From assembly GCF_000373585.1 (NCBI RefSeq), contig NZ_KB891951.1, positions 108,940-172,939 of the forward strand: 64,000 nucleotides of DNA. The letters run 5' to 3'. Shown here in pieces: positions 42,660 to 51,700 of the stretch (position 1 is the first letter of the stretch; every line of letters starts with the position of its first letter). The translations under genes were made by a program, and so were the position numbers. The notes beneath the pieces were generated by a model. It did no database searches. It saw nothing but the letters and a program-made list of their open reading frames with translations, and was not told the origin of the DNA. The DNA comes from Streptomyces sp. MspMP-M5. GTDB lineage: Bacteria > Actinomycetota > Actinomycetes > Streptomycetales > Streptomycetaceae.

Positions 42660-45182
42660 TCACAGCTGTCCCACGTCGGTGACCCGGATCACCGCGCGCC
42701 CCTCCTCGTCGGAGGCGGCCAGGTCCACCTCGGCCGAGATGCCCCAGTCATGGTCGCCGTTCGGGTCGGCGAAAGTCTGCCGCACGCGCCACAGTCCGTG
42801 CGCGGTGTCCTCCTCGATCCGCAGGAGCTTCGGGCCGCGGGCGTCCGGGCCGGTGCCCAGCTCCTCGTACTCGTCCCAGTAGGCGTCCATCGCGTCGCCC
42901 CAGGCGTCGGCGTCCCAGCCGGACTCGCCGTCCATCTCGCCCAGTTCCTCGACCTTGTCCAGCGCCGCGAGCTCCACCCGGCGGAACATCGCGTTGCGGA
43001 CCAGCACCCGGAACGCCCGCGCGTTGGCGGTCACCGGCCGGACCTGGTCGGCCCGCTCGGCCGCCTGGTCCGCGGTCTCCTCCTCCGGGTTCGCCAGCTG
43101 CTCCCACTCGTCCAGCAGGCTGGAGTCGACCTGGCGGACCATCTCGCCCAGCCACGCCACGATGTCCTGGAAGTCCTCCGACTTCAGGTCGTCCGGCACG
43201 GTGTGGTCCAGCGCCTTGTACGCGCTGGCCAGGTAGCGCAGCACGATGCCCTCGGTGCGCGCCAGCTCGTAGAAGGAGGTGAACTCCGTGAAGGTCATGG
43301 CGCGTTCGTACATGTCGCGGATGACCGACTTCGGAGACAGCGGGTGGTCGCCGACCCACGGGTGGCTCTTGCGGTAGAGGCCGTAGGCGTGCGACAGCAG
43401 CTCGTCCAGCGGCTTGGGGTACTCGACGTCCATGAGGCGCTCCATGCGCTCCTCGTACTCGACGCCGTCGGCCTTCATCTGGGCGACCGCCTCGCCGCGC
43501 GCCTTGTTCTGCTGGGCGGCCAGGATCTGCCGGGGGTCGTCCAGCGTGGACTCCACCACCGAGACCATGTCCAGCGCGTACGACGGCGACTGCGGGTCGA
43601 GCAGGTCGAACGCGGCCAGTGCGAACGTCGACAGCGGCTGGTTGAGCGCGAAGTCCTGCTGGAGGTCGACGGTGAGGCGGACGATCCGGCCCTCCGCGTC
43701 CGGCTCCGGCAGCCGCTCGACGATCCCGCCGTCCACCAGGGAGCGGTAGATCGCGATGGCGCGGCGGATGTGCCGCAGCTGGTTCCGGCGCGGCTCGTGG
43801 TTGTCCTCCAGCAGCCGCCGCATCGCCTCGAAGGCGTTGCCCGGCCGGGCGATCACCGACAGCAGCATTGCGTGCGTCACCCGGAAACGCGAGGTCAGCG
43901 GCTCGGGGTCGGAGCCGATGAGCTTCTCGAAGGTGTTCTGGTTCCAGTTGACGAAGCCCTCCGGCGCCTTCTTGCGGACCACCTTGCGACGCTTCTTCGG
44001 GTCGTCGCCGGCCTTCGCCAGCGCCTTCTCGTTCTCGATGACGTGCTCCGGGGCCTGCGACACCACGAAGCCCGCGGTGTCGAAGCCGGCCCGTCCGGCG
44101 CGCCCGGCGATCTGGTGGAACTCCCGCGCCCGCAGGGTCCGCACCCGGCTCCCGTCGTACTTGGTCAGCGCGGTGAACAGCACCGTGCGGATGGGGACGT
44201 TGACGCCCACGCCGAGGGTGTCGGTGCCGCAGATCACCTTGAGCAGACCGGCCTGCGCCAGCTTCTCCACGAGCCGCCGGTACTTCGGCAGCATGCCCGC
44301 GTGGTGGACGCCGATGCCGTGCCGGACGAACCGGGAGAGGTTCCGCCCGAACTTGGTGGTGAACCGGAAATTGCCGATGAGCTTGGCGATCTCGTCCTTC
44401 TCGGCGCGGGTGCACATGTTGATGCTCATCAGCGCCTGCGCCCGCTCCACGGCGGCGGCCTGGGTGAAGTGCACGATGTAGACCGGCGACTGGCGGGTCT
44501 CCAGCAGCTCGGTCAGCGTCTCCGTCATCGCCGTGGTGCGGTACTCGTACGACAGCGGCACCGGCCGGGTCGCGGAGCGGACCACCGCGGTGGGCTTGCC
44601 GGTGCGCCGGGTCAGGTCCTCCTCGAAGCGCGACATGTCGCCGAGCGTCGCCGACATCAGCACGAACTGCGCCTGCGGCAGCTCCAGCAGCGGGATCTGC
44701 CAGGCCCAGCCGCGGTCCGGCTCGGCGTAGAAGTGGAACTCGTCCATCACGACCTGGCCGATGTCGGCGTACTTGCCGTCACGCAGCGCGATCGAGGCGA
44801 GCACCTCGGCGGTGCAGCAGATCACCGGGGCGTCGGAGTTGACCGAGGCGTCGCCGGTGAGCATGCCGACGTTCTCGGTGCCGAAGAGCTTGCACAGGTC
44901 GAAGAACTTCTCCGAGACCAGCGCCTTGATGGGCGCGGTGTAGAAGGTGACCTGGTCGTTGGCGAGGGCGGTGAAGTGCGCGCCGGCCGCCACCAGGCTC
45001 TTCCCGGAGCCGGTGGGGGTCGACAGGATGACGTTGGCCCCCGAGACCACTTCGATCAGCGCCTCCTCCTGGGCAGGGTAGAGCGCGATGCCCTGCTGTT
45101 CGGCCCAGCCCGAAAAGGCTTCGAAGAGGGCGTCGGGGTCGGCGGTGTTCGGCAGATGATCGATGAGGGTCACGCCCCCCAT
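42660..45182 (-). CDS. DEAD/DEAH-box RNA helicase with C-terminal DUF3516
   Basis: This 840-residue helicase begins MGGVTLIDHLPNTADPDALF. The Q-like region ALYPAQEEALIEVVSGANVI is followed by motif I STPTGSGKS (near residue 50) and motif II MDEFHFYAEPDRGW (near 145). Motif III is LMSATLGDMS, with helicase C motifs CGTDTLGVGVNVPIRTVLFT and FHQIAGRAGRAGFDT. The C-terminal about 400 residues match the DUF3516 domain of actinobacterial Ski2-like helicases. GAAGG precedes ATG 45182. It probably acts in RNA turnover. Confidence 0.92.
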   Translation of the reverse strand: MGGVTLIDHLPNTADPDALFEAFSGWAEQQGIALYPAQEEALIEVVSGANVILSTPTGSGKSLVAAGAHFTALANDQVTFYTAPIKALVSEKFFDLCKLFGTENVGMLTGDASVNSDAPVICCTAEVLASIALRDGKYADIGQVVMDEFHFYAEPDRGWAWQIPLLELPQAQFVLMSATLGDMSRFEEDLTRRTGKPTAVVRSATRPVPLSYEYRTTAMTETLTELLETRQSPVYIVHFTQAAAVERAQALMSINMCTRAEKDEIAKLIGNFRFTTKFGRNLSRFVRHGIGVHHAGMLPKYRRLVEKLAQAGLLKVICGTDTLGVGVNVPIRTVLFTALTKYDGSRVRTLRAREFHQIAGRAGRAGFDTAGFVVSQAPEHVIENEKALAKAGDDPKKRRKVVRKKAPEGFVNWNQNTFEKLIGSDPEPLTSRFRVTHAMLLSVIARPGNAFEAMRRLLEDNHEPRRNQLRHIRRAIAIYRSLVDGGIVERLPEPDAEGRIVRLTVDLQQDFALNQPLSTFALAAFDLLDPQSPSYALDMVSVVESTLDDPRQILAAQQNKARGEAVAQMKADGVEYEERMERLMDVEYPKPLDELLSHAYGLYRKSHPWVGDHPLSPKSVIRDMYERAMTFTEFTSFYELARTEGIVLRYLASAYKALDHTVPDDLKSEDFQDIVAWLGEMVRQVDSSLLDEWEQLANPEEETADQAAERADQVRPVTANARAFRVLVRNAMFRRVELAALDKVEELGEMDGESGWDADAWGDAMDAYWDEYEELGTGPDARGPKLLRIEEDTAHGLWRVRQTFADPNGDHDWGISAEVDLAASDEEGRAVIRVTDVGQL

Positions 45183-45444
45183 ACTGCCTGCCTTCGGCCC
45201 GGATCAGGGAACCGGTGCTCCGGATGGAGATCAACCGGAGACCGGCGGCGGCCCCGGACGTCCGGCCGGCGCCCGCGTGGGGCCGGGTCCGCACCTCTCG
45301 CGCACGGCCGTGTGCGGATCGTGTTCGGTACGTCGCCCGGCCGCGCCGCGGTGGGGCACCCGCTCCGCTCCCGGAGATCATCTGACGCTACGCTGAGTCG
45401 CCGATCGGGCGTCAGAAGCGCAGAACAAGGGGTGGGGAACGACC

Positions 45445-46236
45445 ATGATGGGACCGGCGCACTCGCTGTCCGGAGCCGCGGCCTGGCTGGGGGTGGGGGC
45501 GGCGGCCTACAGCGCCGGCTATCCGATGCCCTGGCCCGTGCTGGTCAGCGGGGCCTTGATCTGTGCCGGGGCGGCGCTCGCCCCCGACCTCGACCACAAG
45601 GCCGCCACGATCTCGCGCGCCTTCGGACCGCTCTCCCGCGGGCTGTGCGAGGTGGTCGACGCCCTCTCGCACGCCGTCTTCAAGGCGACCAAGATGCGCG
45701 GCGACTCGCACCGTTCCGGCGGCCACCGGACGCTGACCCACACCTGGCTGTGGGCGGTGCTGGTCGGCGGCGGCATGTCGCTGCTGGCCATGGCGGGCGG
45801 GCGCTGGGCGGTGCTCGGCATCCTCTTCGTGCACATGGTGCTCGCCATCGAGGGACTGCTGTGGCGGGCGGCACGGGTCTCCAGCGATGTGCTGGTGTGG
45901 CTGCTCGGCGCGGCGTCGGCGTGGATCCTGGCCCAGGTGATGGACCAGCCCGGGCAGGGCGCGAGCTGGCTGTTCGCCGAGCCGGGGCAGCAGTACCTCT
46001 GGCTCGGCCTGCCGATCATGCTGGGCGCGCTGGTGCACGACATCGGCGACGCGCTGACCGTCTCGGGCTGCCCGATCCTGTGGCCCATCCCGATAGGCCG
46101 CAAGCGCTGGTATCCGCTGGGCACGCCGAAGCCGATGCGCTTCCGGGCCGGCAGCTGGGTGGAGCTGAAGGTGCTGATGCCGGCGTTCATGCTGCTGGGC
46201 GGCATCGGCGCCCTGGGGGCGATGGGCTACATCTGA
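45445..46236 (+). CDS. Membrane-bound metal-dependent hydrolase (YdjM-like)
   Basis: This 263-residue membrane protein has a metal-site pattern typical of the LexA-regulated YdjM family. PAHSLSGAAAWLG is at the N-terminus, followed by LAPDLDHKAATISRAFGPLS, then GHRTLTHTWLWAV and LVHDIGDALTVSGCPILWPI. About five transmembrane helices surround the His/Asp clusters. GTGGGGAACG precedes ATG 45445. It is divergent from the DUF3516 helicase gene. Confidence 0.85.
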   Translation: MMGPAHSLSGAAAWLGVGAAAYSAGYPMPWPVLVSGALICAGAALAPDLDHKAATISRAFGPLSRGLCEVVDALSHAVFKATKMRGDSHRSGGHRTLTHTWLWAVLVGGGMSLLAMAGGRWAVLGILFVHMVLAIEGLLWRAARVSSDVLVWLLGAASAWILAQVMDQPGQGASWLFAEPGQQYLWLGLPIMLGALVHDIGDALTVSGCPILWPIPIGRKRWYPLGTPKPMRFRAGSWVELKVLMPAFMLLGGIGALGAMGYI

Positions 46237-46652
46237 GCCCTGCGAGCTGTTCGATCCGCCTGATCCATCTGATCCGTCTGATCTGTTCGATCGGGCCGGG
46301 CCGGTGCTCCGGGCCGGCCCTGTCGCCGAGTGGCGTCCCGCGGTCCCGCGGGGCGCCACCTTTGCAGGGTCTGCAGCTTCGTCGGTATCGGCTGCGGCCC
46401 CAGCGGCCCGAGCGGCCGAGATGGTGGAGTCGTCCGCGGGCAGGCGGAGCGGTGCCGGCGCAGCGGGCCGCCGGGCGCCTTGGGCGAGTTGGGAGCCTCG
46501 GGGTGCCACCAGGCGCCGGATGCGTCGCCCGGCAGCGGCGCGCCACCTGCGGTGGTGCTGCTGCCGGGCGAGGGGACAGTGTGCCAGGGCGAGAGCGGCC
46601 GGATCGCGCCGTCGGGAAACGTCCGGTACGCGGGCGCCGCTGTCCCTGCGGG
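46237..46652. other. Intergenic region between convergent genes
   Basis: This 416-base gap separates the hydrolase (+) from the end of the ABC exporter subunit (-). It begins with a short imperfect tandem array of 9-base units of the type GATCCGTCT (46253-46290), then the hairpin at 46330-46359. The remainder has only Ala/Arg-rich open frames with no family resemblance. Confidence 0.55.
46330..46359 (+). terminator. Strong hairpin downstream of metal-dependent hydrolase
   Basis: GTGGCGTCCCGCGG (46330-46343) pairs with CCGCGGGGCGCCAC (46346-46359) with one T-G pair and a two-base central TC. It lies about 95 bases past the hydrolase stop and is followed by TTTG, fitting a terminator. Confidence 0.7.
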
Positions 46653-48437
46653 TCAGCCGTGCCAGGAGCGCCACAGTGCCGCGTAGGCGCCGCCGGTGGC
46701 GACGAGGTCGCGGTGGCTGCCCAGTTCGGTGATCCGGCCGTCCTCGACGACCGCGATGACGTCGGCGTCGTGGGCGGTGTGCAGACGGTGGGCGATGGCC
46801 ACGACCGTGCGCCCGTCGAGCACCCTGCCCAGCGACCGCTCCAGGTGGCGCGCGGCGCGCGGGTCCAGGAGCGAGGTCGCCTCGTCCAGCACGAGGGTGT
46901 GCGGATCGGCCAGGACGAGGCGGGCCAGCGCGATCTGCTGGGCCTGTGCCGGCGTCAGAGCCGTGCCGCCGGAACCGACCTCGGTGTCCAGGCCGCCGGG
47001 CAGGGCGCGGGCCCAGGCGTCCGCGTCCACCGCCCCCAGCGCCGCCCAGAGTTCGGCGTCGGCGGCGTCCGTGCGGGCCAGCAGCAGGTTGTCCCGCAGG
47101 GTTCCGACGAAGACGTGGTGCTCCTGATTGACCAGCGCGACGTGTTCCCGGACGCGTTCGGCGGGCATCGCGGAGAGCTCGGCGCCGCCCAACGACACCG
47201 AGCCGGCCCGCGGTCCGTAGATGCCCGCCAGCAGCCGGCCCAGGGTGGACTTCCCGGCGCCGGACGGGCCGACCAGCGCCACCCGGCTGCCCGGGCGGAC
47301 GCTCAGCGAGACCTGGCGCAGCACGTCCACGCCGGCGCGGTAGCCGAAGCTGACGTCCTCGGCGCGCACGTCCCGGCCGCCGGGGACCACCGAGGCGTCG
47401 GCGGCCTCCGGCTCGATCTCGCGCACACCGACGAGCCGGGCCAGCGACACCTGGGCCACCTGGAGCTCGTCGTACCAGCGCAGGACGAGGTTGACGGGGT
47501 CGGTGAGCATCTGCGCCAGCAGCGCGCCGGTGGTCAACTGCCCCGGGGTGAGCCAGCCGTGCAGCACGAACACCCCGCCGAGCGACACGACCGTGCCGAG
47601 GATCAGTACGTGGGTGACGTTGATGACGGGGAAGAGCACCGAGCGGAGGAAGAGGGTGTAGCGCTCCCATTGGGTCCAGGTGCGGATCCGGTGCTCCGAC
47701 AGGGCGATCCGGCGGGCGCCCATGCGGTGCGCCTCGATGGTGCGGCCGGCGTCCACGGACTCGGTGAGGACGGCGGAGACCGCGGCATAGCCGGCGGCCT
47801 CGGAGCGGTAGGCGGAGGGGGCGCGCTTGAAGTACCAGCGGCAGCCGACCAGCAGCACCGGCAGCGCGACCAGCACGGAGAGCGCCAGCGGCGGTGCGGT
47901 GACGGCGAGCCCGCCGAGCAGCAGGCCGGCCCAGACGACGCCGATCGCCAGCTGCGGCACGGCCTCCCGCATCGCTTCGGCGAGCCGGTCGATGTCGGTG
48001 GTGATCCGGGACAGCAGGTCGCCGGTGCCGGCCCGCTCCAGGACACCCGGCGGCAGGGCCACCGAACGGACCAGGAAGTCCTCGCGGAGGTCCGCCAGCA
48101 TCCGCTCGCCGAGCATCGCCCCGCGCAGCCGCACCATGCGGACGAACACCGTCTGGACGACCAGGGCGAGGGCGAACAGGCCCAGAGTGCGGCCGAGTCG
48201 GATCTGCCCGCCGCGGCCGGCGGACAGGTCCTCGACGAGGCCGCCGAGCAGATAGGGGCCGGCCATCGAGGCGATGACCGCGACGGCGTTGACGGTGACC
48301 AGGAGGGTGAAGTCCCGGCGGTGGCGGCGGATCAGCTCGGCGGCGTAGGCGCGCACCGTCGCCGGCGAGCCCACCGGCAGGGTGGCGGCGGTCCGGGGCG
48401 TGCCGGGATCGTGCTCCGGCGGAGCCAGGCCGATCAT
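46653..48437 (-). CDS. ABC exporter subunit B (fused membrane and ATPase domains), degenerate signature
   Basis: This 594-residue half-transporter has six membrane helices in about residues 45-330. The ATPase domain follows: Walker A GPSGAGKS (near 390), Walker B LVLDEATSLLD, and the H-loop His in AIAHRLHT. The signature is not LSGGQ: it reads ALTPAQAQQ (near 490). ATG 48437 overlaps the partner gene stop (ATGA), so the two are co-translated as a heterodimer. The intact Walker A here pairs with the intact LSGGQ of the partner to form one active ATP site. The exported substrate is unknown. Confidence 0.9.
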   Translation of the reverse strand: MIGLAPPEHDPGTPRTAATLPVGSPATVRAYAAELIRRHRRDFTLLVTVNAVAVIASMAGPYLLGGLVEDLSAGRGGQIRLGRTLGLFALALVVQTVFVRMVRLRGAMLGERMLADLREDFLVRSVALPPGVLERAGTGDLLSRITTDIDRLAEAMREAVPQLAIGVVWAGLLLGGLAVTAPPLALSVLVALPVLLVGCRWYFKRAPSAYRSEAAGYAAVSAVLTESVDAGRTIEAHRMGARRIALSEHRIRTWTQWERYTLFLRSVLFPVINVTHVLILGTVVSLGGVFVLHGWLTPGQLTTGALLAQMLTDPVNLVLRWYDELQVAQVSLARLVGVREIEPEAADASVVPGGRDVRAEDVSFGYRAGVDVLRQVSLSVRPGSRVALVGPSGAGKSTLGRLLAGIYGPRAGSVSLGGAELSAMPAERVREHVALVNQEHHVFVGTLRDNLLLARTDAADAELWAALGAVDADAWARALPGGLDTEVGSGGTALTPAQAQQIALARLVLADPHTLVLDEATSLLDPRAARHLERSLGRVLDGRTVVAIAHRLHTAHDADVIAVVEDGRITELGSHRDLVATGGAYAALWRSWHG

Positions 48438-50398
48438 GCGGTCTCCTCTAGGGCGGTGCGGTCGGGGTGCGGTGCCGGCGGGCCGGGGACGGGGTCCGGC
48501 GCGCGGGTGACGACGGCGCGGTATGCGGGGTGGGTACGCAGCAGTTCGCGGTGCGGGGCCTCGCCGGCGACCTTGCCCTCCTGGAGGAAGACGACCTGGT
48601 CGGCGCGGTCCAGGAGCAGCGGGCTGGAGGTCAGGAGCACGGTCGTGCGGCCGGCCCTGATCTCCCGCAGGCCGTCGGCGACCCGGGCCTCGGTGTGCGC
48701 GTCGACGGCGCTGGTCGGCTCGTCCAGCACCAGCACATCGGGGTCGGCGACCAACGAGCGGGCCAGGGCCAGCCGTTGGCGCTGGCCGCCGGAGAGGGAC
48801 CGGCCGCGTTCGGTGATGTGGGTGCGCATCGGGTCGCCGGAGTCGTCGGCGGACGCCTGGGCCAGCGCGGCCAGCACATCCCCGCACCGGGCCGCGTCGA
48901 GCGCCGCGGCCGTGGTCACGCGCCCCGAGGCCGGGACGTCGAGAAGCTCGCCGAGTGTCCCGGAGAGCAGTACCGGGTCCTTGTCCTGGACGAGGACGGC
49001 GGTCCGGGCGGTGTCGCGGGGGAGGTCGTCCAGCGGGGTGCCGCCGAGGAGGACGGAGAGCGGACGGCACGGCTCCGCCGCGCGGCCGTTCGCCCCGTGG
49101 CCGTCCGCGCCGCTTGCCGCCGGGACAGCGGCACCGTTCTCCTCGGCCGTAGCCGTAGCCGTAGCCGTAGCCGTAGCCGTAGCCGGGGCCGGGGCCTGGT
49201 CCGGTGGCGCGACCGGGTCCGTCTGCGGCGGATGTCCGCCGAGGCGTTCGGCGAGCCGGCCCGCGGCGTCCGGGTCGCCGCACACCACGGCGGTCAGCCG
49301 GCCGGCCCGGGCGGTCAGTCCGCTGACCGGGTCATGGAGGTCGCCGGACGGGGCTTGCGGGGCCGCGGGGAGCCCGTCGGGGCCGGCCGGTCGGCCGCCG
49401 GTCGGCCGGCTCAGTGCCAGTACCCGTGCCGTGCGCCCGGCCGACGGGCGGGAGAAGGACCACGCCATGGTGATCTCCTCGAAGTGGCGCAGCGGGTACA
49501 GCAGGAAGGCCACCGCGCCGTAGATGGTGACGAGTTCACCGACGGCGATCCGGCCGTCGAGGGCGAGCCGGACGCCGTGCCAGACCACGGCGATCAGCAG
49601 CAGCCCCGGCAGGGCGACCTGTATGGCGGAGATCAGCGACCACATACGGGCGCTGCGGACGGCGGCCAGGCGGACCTCCTGGGAGGCGCTGCGGTAGCGG
49701 CCGAGGAAGAGCTCCTCGCCGCCGATGCCGCGCAGCACCCGCAGCCCGGCGACGGTGTCGGAGGCCAGTTCGGTGGCCCGGCCGGCCTTCTCGCGCTGGA
49801 CGTCGGCGCGTCGGGTGGCCGGCGGCAGCAGCGGGAGGACGGCCAGCGCCAGCAGGGGCGTGCCGAGGGCCACGATGAAGCCCAACTGCGGCTGGTAGAC
49901 GACGAGTGCCAGGCAGACGCCGATGGAGGCCACCAGGGCCGCGCCGAAACGGGACAGCGTCTCGACGAACCATCCGATGCGCTCCAGGTCGCCGGTGCTG
50001 ACGGCGACGATCTCGCCGGCCGCCACCCGCCGGGTCATCGCCCCGCCCAGTTCCGCGGTCTTGCGGGCGAGCAGCTGCTGCATCCGGGCCACCGTGACGA
50101 TCCAGTTGGTCACGGCCGCGCGGTGCAGCATGACATCGCCGGCCGCGACGAGTGCGCCGAGCAGCGCCAGCAGGCCGCCCGCCAGCGCCAACCGGGCTCC
50201 GTCGCCGTCCACCGCGGCCTGCACGGCGAGGCCCACCGGCAGCGGGAACGCGGCCGTCGCGGCCATGTGGACCAGCCCCCAGAAGAGGGCCTTGGCGTGC
50301 CCGCCGAGCTGCTGCCGGCACAGCCACACGAGGAATCTGCCGCCCGTGCGGACGTCGGGGACGCCGGGGTCGGGGTGGGGAAGATCGCGAATGCGCAT
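48434..50398 (-). CDS. ABC exporter subunit A (fused membrane and ATPase domains), degenerate Walker A
   Basis: This 654-residue half-transporter has a six-helix membrane domain (about 30-310). Its ATPase domain has an intact signature LSGGQRQR and Walker B LVLDEPTSAVD. The Walker A position reads CGDPDAAGR with no Lys, and the H-loop His is replaced (VLLTSSPLLL). A disordered insert lies after the Walker A-like segment. It includes a (Ala-Thr)n run encoded by a 6-base repeat at 49146-49181. It forms a heterodimer with the next gene. ATG 50398 starts at the conserved MRIRDLPHPD; longer upstream frames are low complexity. Confidence 0.88.
   Translation of the reverse strand: MRIRDLPHPDPGVPDVRTGGRFLVWLCRQQLGGHAKALFWGLVHMAATAAFPLPVGLAVQAAVDGDGARLALAGGLLALLGALVAAGDVMLHRAAVTNWIVTVARMQQLLARKTAELGGAMTRRVAAGEIVAVSTGDLERIGWFVETLSRFGAALVASIGVCLALVVYQPQLGFIVALGTPLLALAVLPLLPPATRRADVQREKAGRATELASDTVAGLRVLRGIGGEELFLGRYRSASQEVRLAAVRSARMWSLISAIQVALPGLLLIAVVWHGVRLALDGRIAVGELVTIYGAVAFLLYPLRHFEEITMAWSFSRPSAGRTARVLALSRPTGGRPAGPDGLPAAPQAPSGDLHDPVSGLTARAGRLTAVVCGDPDAAGRLAERLGGHPPQTDPVAPPDQAPAPATATATATATATAEENGAAVPAASGADGHGANGRAAEPCRPLSVLLGGTPLDDLPRDTARTAVLVQDKDPVLLSGTLGELLDVPASGRVTTAAALDAARCGDVLAALAQASADDSGDPMRTHITERGRSLSGGQRQRLALARSLVADPDVLVLDEPTSAVDAHTEARVADGLREIRAGRTTVLLTSSPLLLDRADQVVFLQEGKVAGEAPHRELLRTHPAYRAVVTRAPDPVPGPPAPHPDRTALEETA
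49146..49181. repeat. Hexanucleotide microsatellite inside ABC subunit A
   Basis: Six consecutive GCCGTA units lie at 49146-49181, coding for alternating Thr-Ala on the minus strand. Six-base slippage keeps the reading frame, so the length of this linker could vary without breaking the gene. Confidence 0.85.
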
Positions 50399-50708
50399 GA
50401 TGTCCAAGGAGTCGTCGCGGCGAGTGGGGGTCGGCCGAGCGTCTCGGCGGGCCGGGGGACGAGGTGAGTCTTCGTCGGTGGTGAGAGTGATCGCACGCCG
50501 TTCGGGCAGGCCGGCATGGCCTCGCACCCGTGATGGCGGGCCCCGGCGCGAGCTGAGGCACAGCGAAGCGTGGCGTGCCGGGTGGCCCGGCTTCAAACGG
50601 TTTTCTCCGGAAAGGCGGAGAAGCCGAGGGATCTCCCACGTCCGTGGCGGACGGCGGACGGTGGGCGACGGCCCCGCGTCTGAACGGCTGTCAGGGGGTG
50701 GTGGCAGC
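50399..50708. other. Divergent intergenic region
   Basis: This 310-base gap separates ABC subunit A (-) from the transpeptidase-like lipoprotein (+). It contains a 7-bp stem TTCTCCG/CGGAGAA at 50603-50622. Open frames running through it have no family resemblance. Promoters for both flanking genes should lie here, but no clear -35/-10 pair was recognised. Confidence 0.5.
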
Positions 50709-51497
50709 ATGGACGGTATGCGGACAGTGCGCAGTGCGGTACGGGTGGCGGCGGTGGCCGCGGCGACGGCGGCCCTCCTGGCGGGCTGCGGAGCCGGCGG
50801 CGAGGACGGCGGGAACGGCGGGCAGGGCCAGGACGGCAGGGGTGCCGAGGGCAAGGGGGCCGGCGCGCCCGAGCGCCCCGGGGGCGCGGCCCGCGCGGGC
50901 TCGGGCACCGCCCACCGCGGGGACATCCCCGAGGTCGGTCCCGCGCTCCGGTCGCGGATTCCGGCCGCCACTCGCCAGGTCGTCGCGGTCTACGGCGCGG
51001 GTCCCGATTCCCCGGAGTCGACGGTCGAGTTGTACGAGAAGGGCGCCGACGGCTGGGCCCGTAAGGGGAGTTGGCCGGCGCACAACGGCCGGCGCGGCTG
51101 GACGGTGGACCACCACGAGGGCGACCAGCGCAGCCCGGTCGGGGTCTTCGGGCTGACGGACGCGGGCGGGGTGCTGCCCGACCCCGGGGCCCGGCTGCCC
51201 TACACGCACTCGGCCGCCTTCACCCCGCCCGCCTACTGGTCGAAGAACACCCGCCACGACTTCGACTACGTGGTGGCCATCGACTACAACCGGGTCGTCG
51301 GGACGTCCCCGTTGGATCCGACGCGTCCTCAGGGGCAGTCCAAGGGCGGCGGGGTCTGGCTCCATCTGGACCACGGGAGCGGGACATCGGCCTGCGTCAG
51401 CGTGGCGAAGTCCGCGATGGCGGCGCTGCTGCGGGCGCTCGATCCGGCGCGGCACCCGGTCGTGGTGATGGGGGACCGGGCGCACCTCGCGGGCTGA
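50709..51497 (+). CDS. L,D-transpeptidase-like (YkuD-type) lipoprotein
   Basis: This 262-residue lipoprotein has a signal peptide with lipobox LAGC (Cys about residue 23). A disordered Gly/Pro linker follows, then a YkuD-type catalytic domain. The active-site region is VWLHLDHGSGTSACVSV, with the His and the Cys expected for an L,D-transpeptidase. The residue before Cys is Ala rather than the usual Gly of SxGC. DHHEGDQRSPVGVFGLTDAGG fits the YkuD entry region. It would cross-link peptidoglycan stems or anchor a protein. GGTGG is upstream of ATG 50709; ATG 50718 is an alternative. Confidence 0.82.
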   Translation: MDGMRTVRSAVRVAAVAAATAALLAGCGAGGEDGGNGGQGQDGRGAEGKGAGAPERPGGAARAGSGTAHRGDIPEVGPALRSRIPAATRQVVAVYGAGPDSPESTVELYEKGADGWARKGSWPAHNGRRGWTVDHHEGDQRSPVGVFGLTDAGGVLPDPGARLPYTHSAAFTPPAYWSKNTRHDFDYVVAIDYNRVVGTSPLDPTRPQGQSKGGGVWLHLDHGSGTSACVSVAKSAMAALLRALDPARHPVVVMGDRAHLAG

Positions 51498-51571
51498 ATC
51501 CGCTGCTCCGGCCCCGGAGGACGGGGGACGGAAGGCGGAGCACGGGGCCGGAAGACGGGAGGCGGGCGCTC

Positions 51572-51589
51572 CTTGGATCAAGCTCCAAG
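51572..51589. promoter_or_regulatory. Short palindrome upstream of the symporter gene
   Basis: CTTGGA (51572-51577) and TCCAAG (51584-51589) form a perfect 6-bp inverted repeat about 110 bases before the symporter start. A second pair, GTTGC and GCAAC, follows at about 51602-51629. Both are plausible regulator or leader-RNA elements; neither is identified. Confidence 0.35.
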
Positions 51590-51700
51590 ATTTTCACGGA
51601 AGTTGCACGGCCCTCTTTCGGGAGCAACGACAACCGGCCATAGTGGCGGACCGCGGAAATCCCTTTCCGCATTTCAAAATCCGTCCATGGAGGAGTGCCC

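Noticed and set aside
46304..46732. 142-codon frame on the + strand after the metal-dependent hydrolase
   Set aside because: It runs through a terminator hairpin into the antisense of the ABC exporter and is Arg/Ala-rich without family similarity.
41925..49523. A 2532-codon open frame on the + strand
   Set aside because: It is antisense to TesB, the DUF3516 helicase and the ABC exporter genes, has Arg/Gly/Val-biased low-complexity composition, and matches no family. It reflects high-GC codon bias on the opposite strand.
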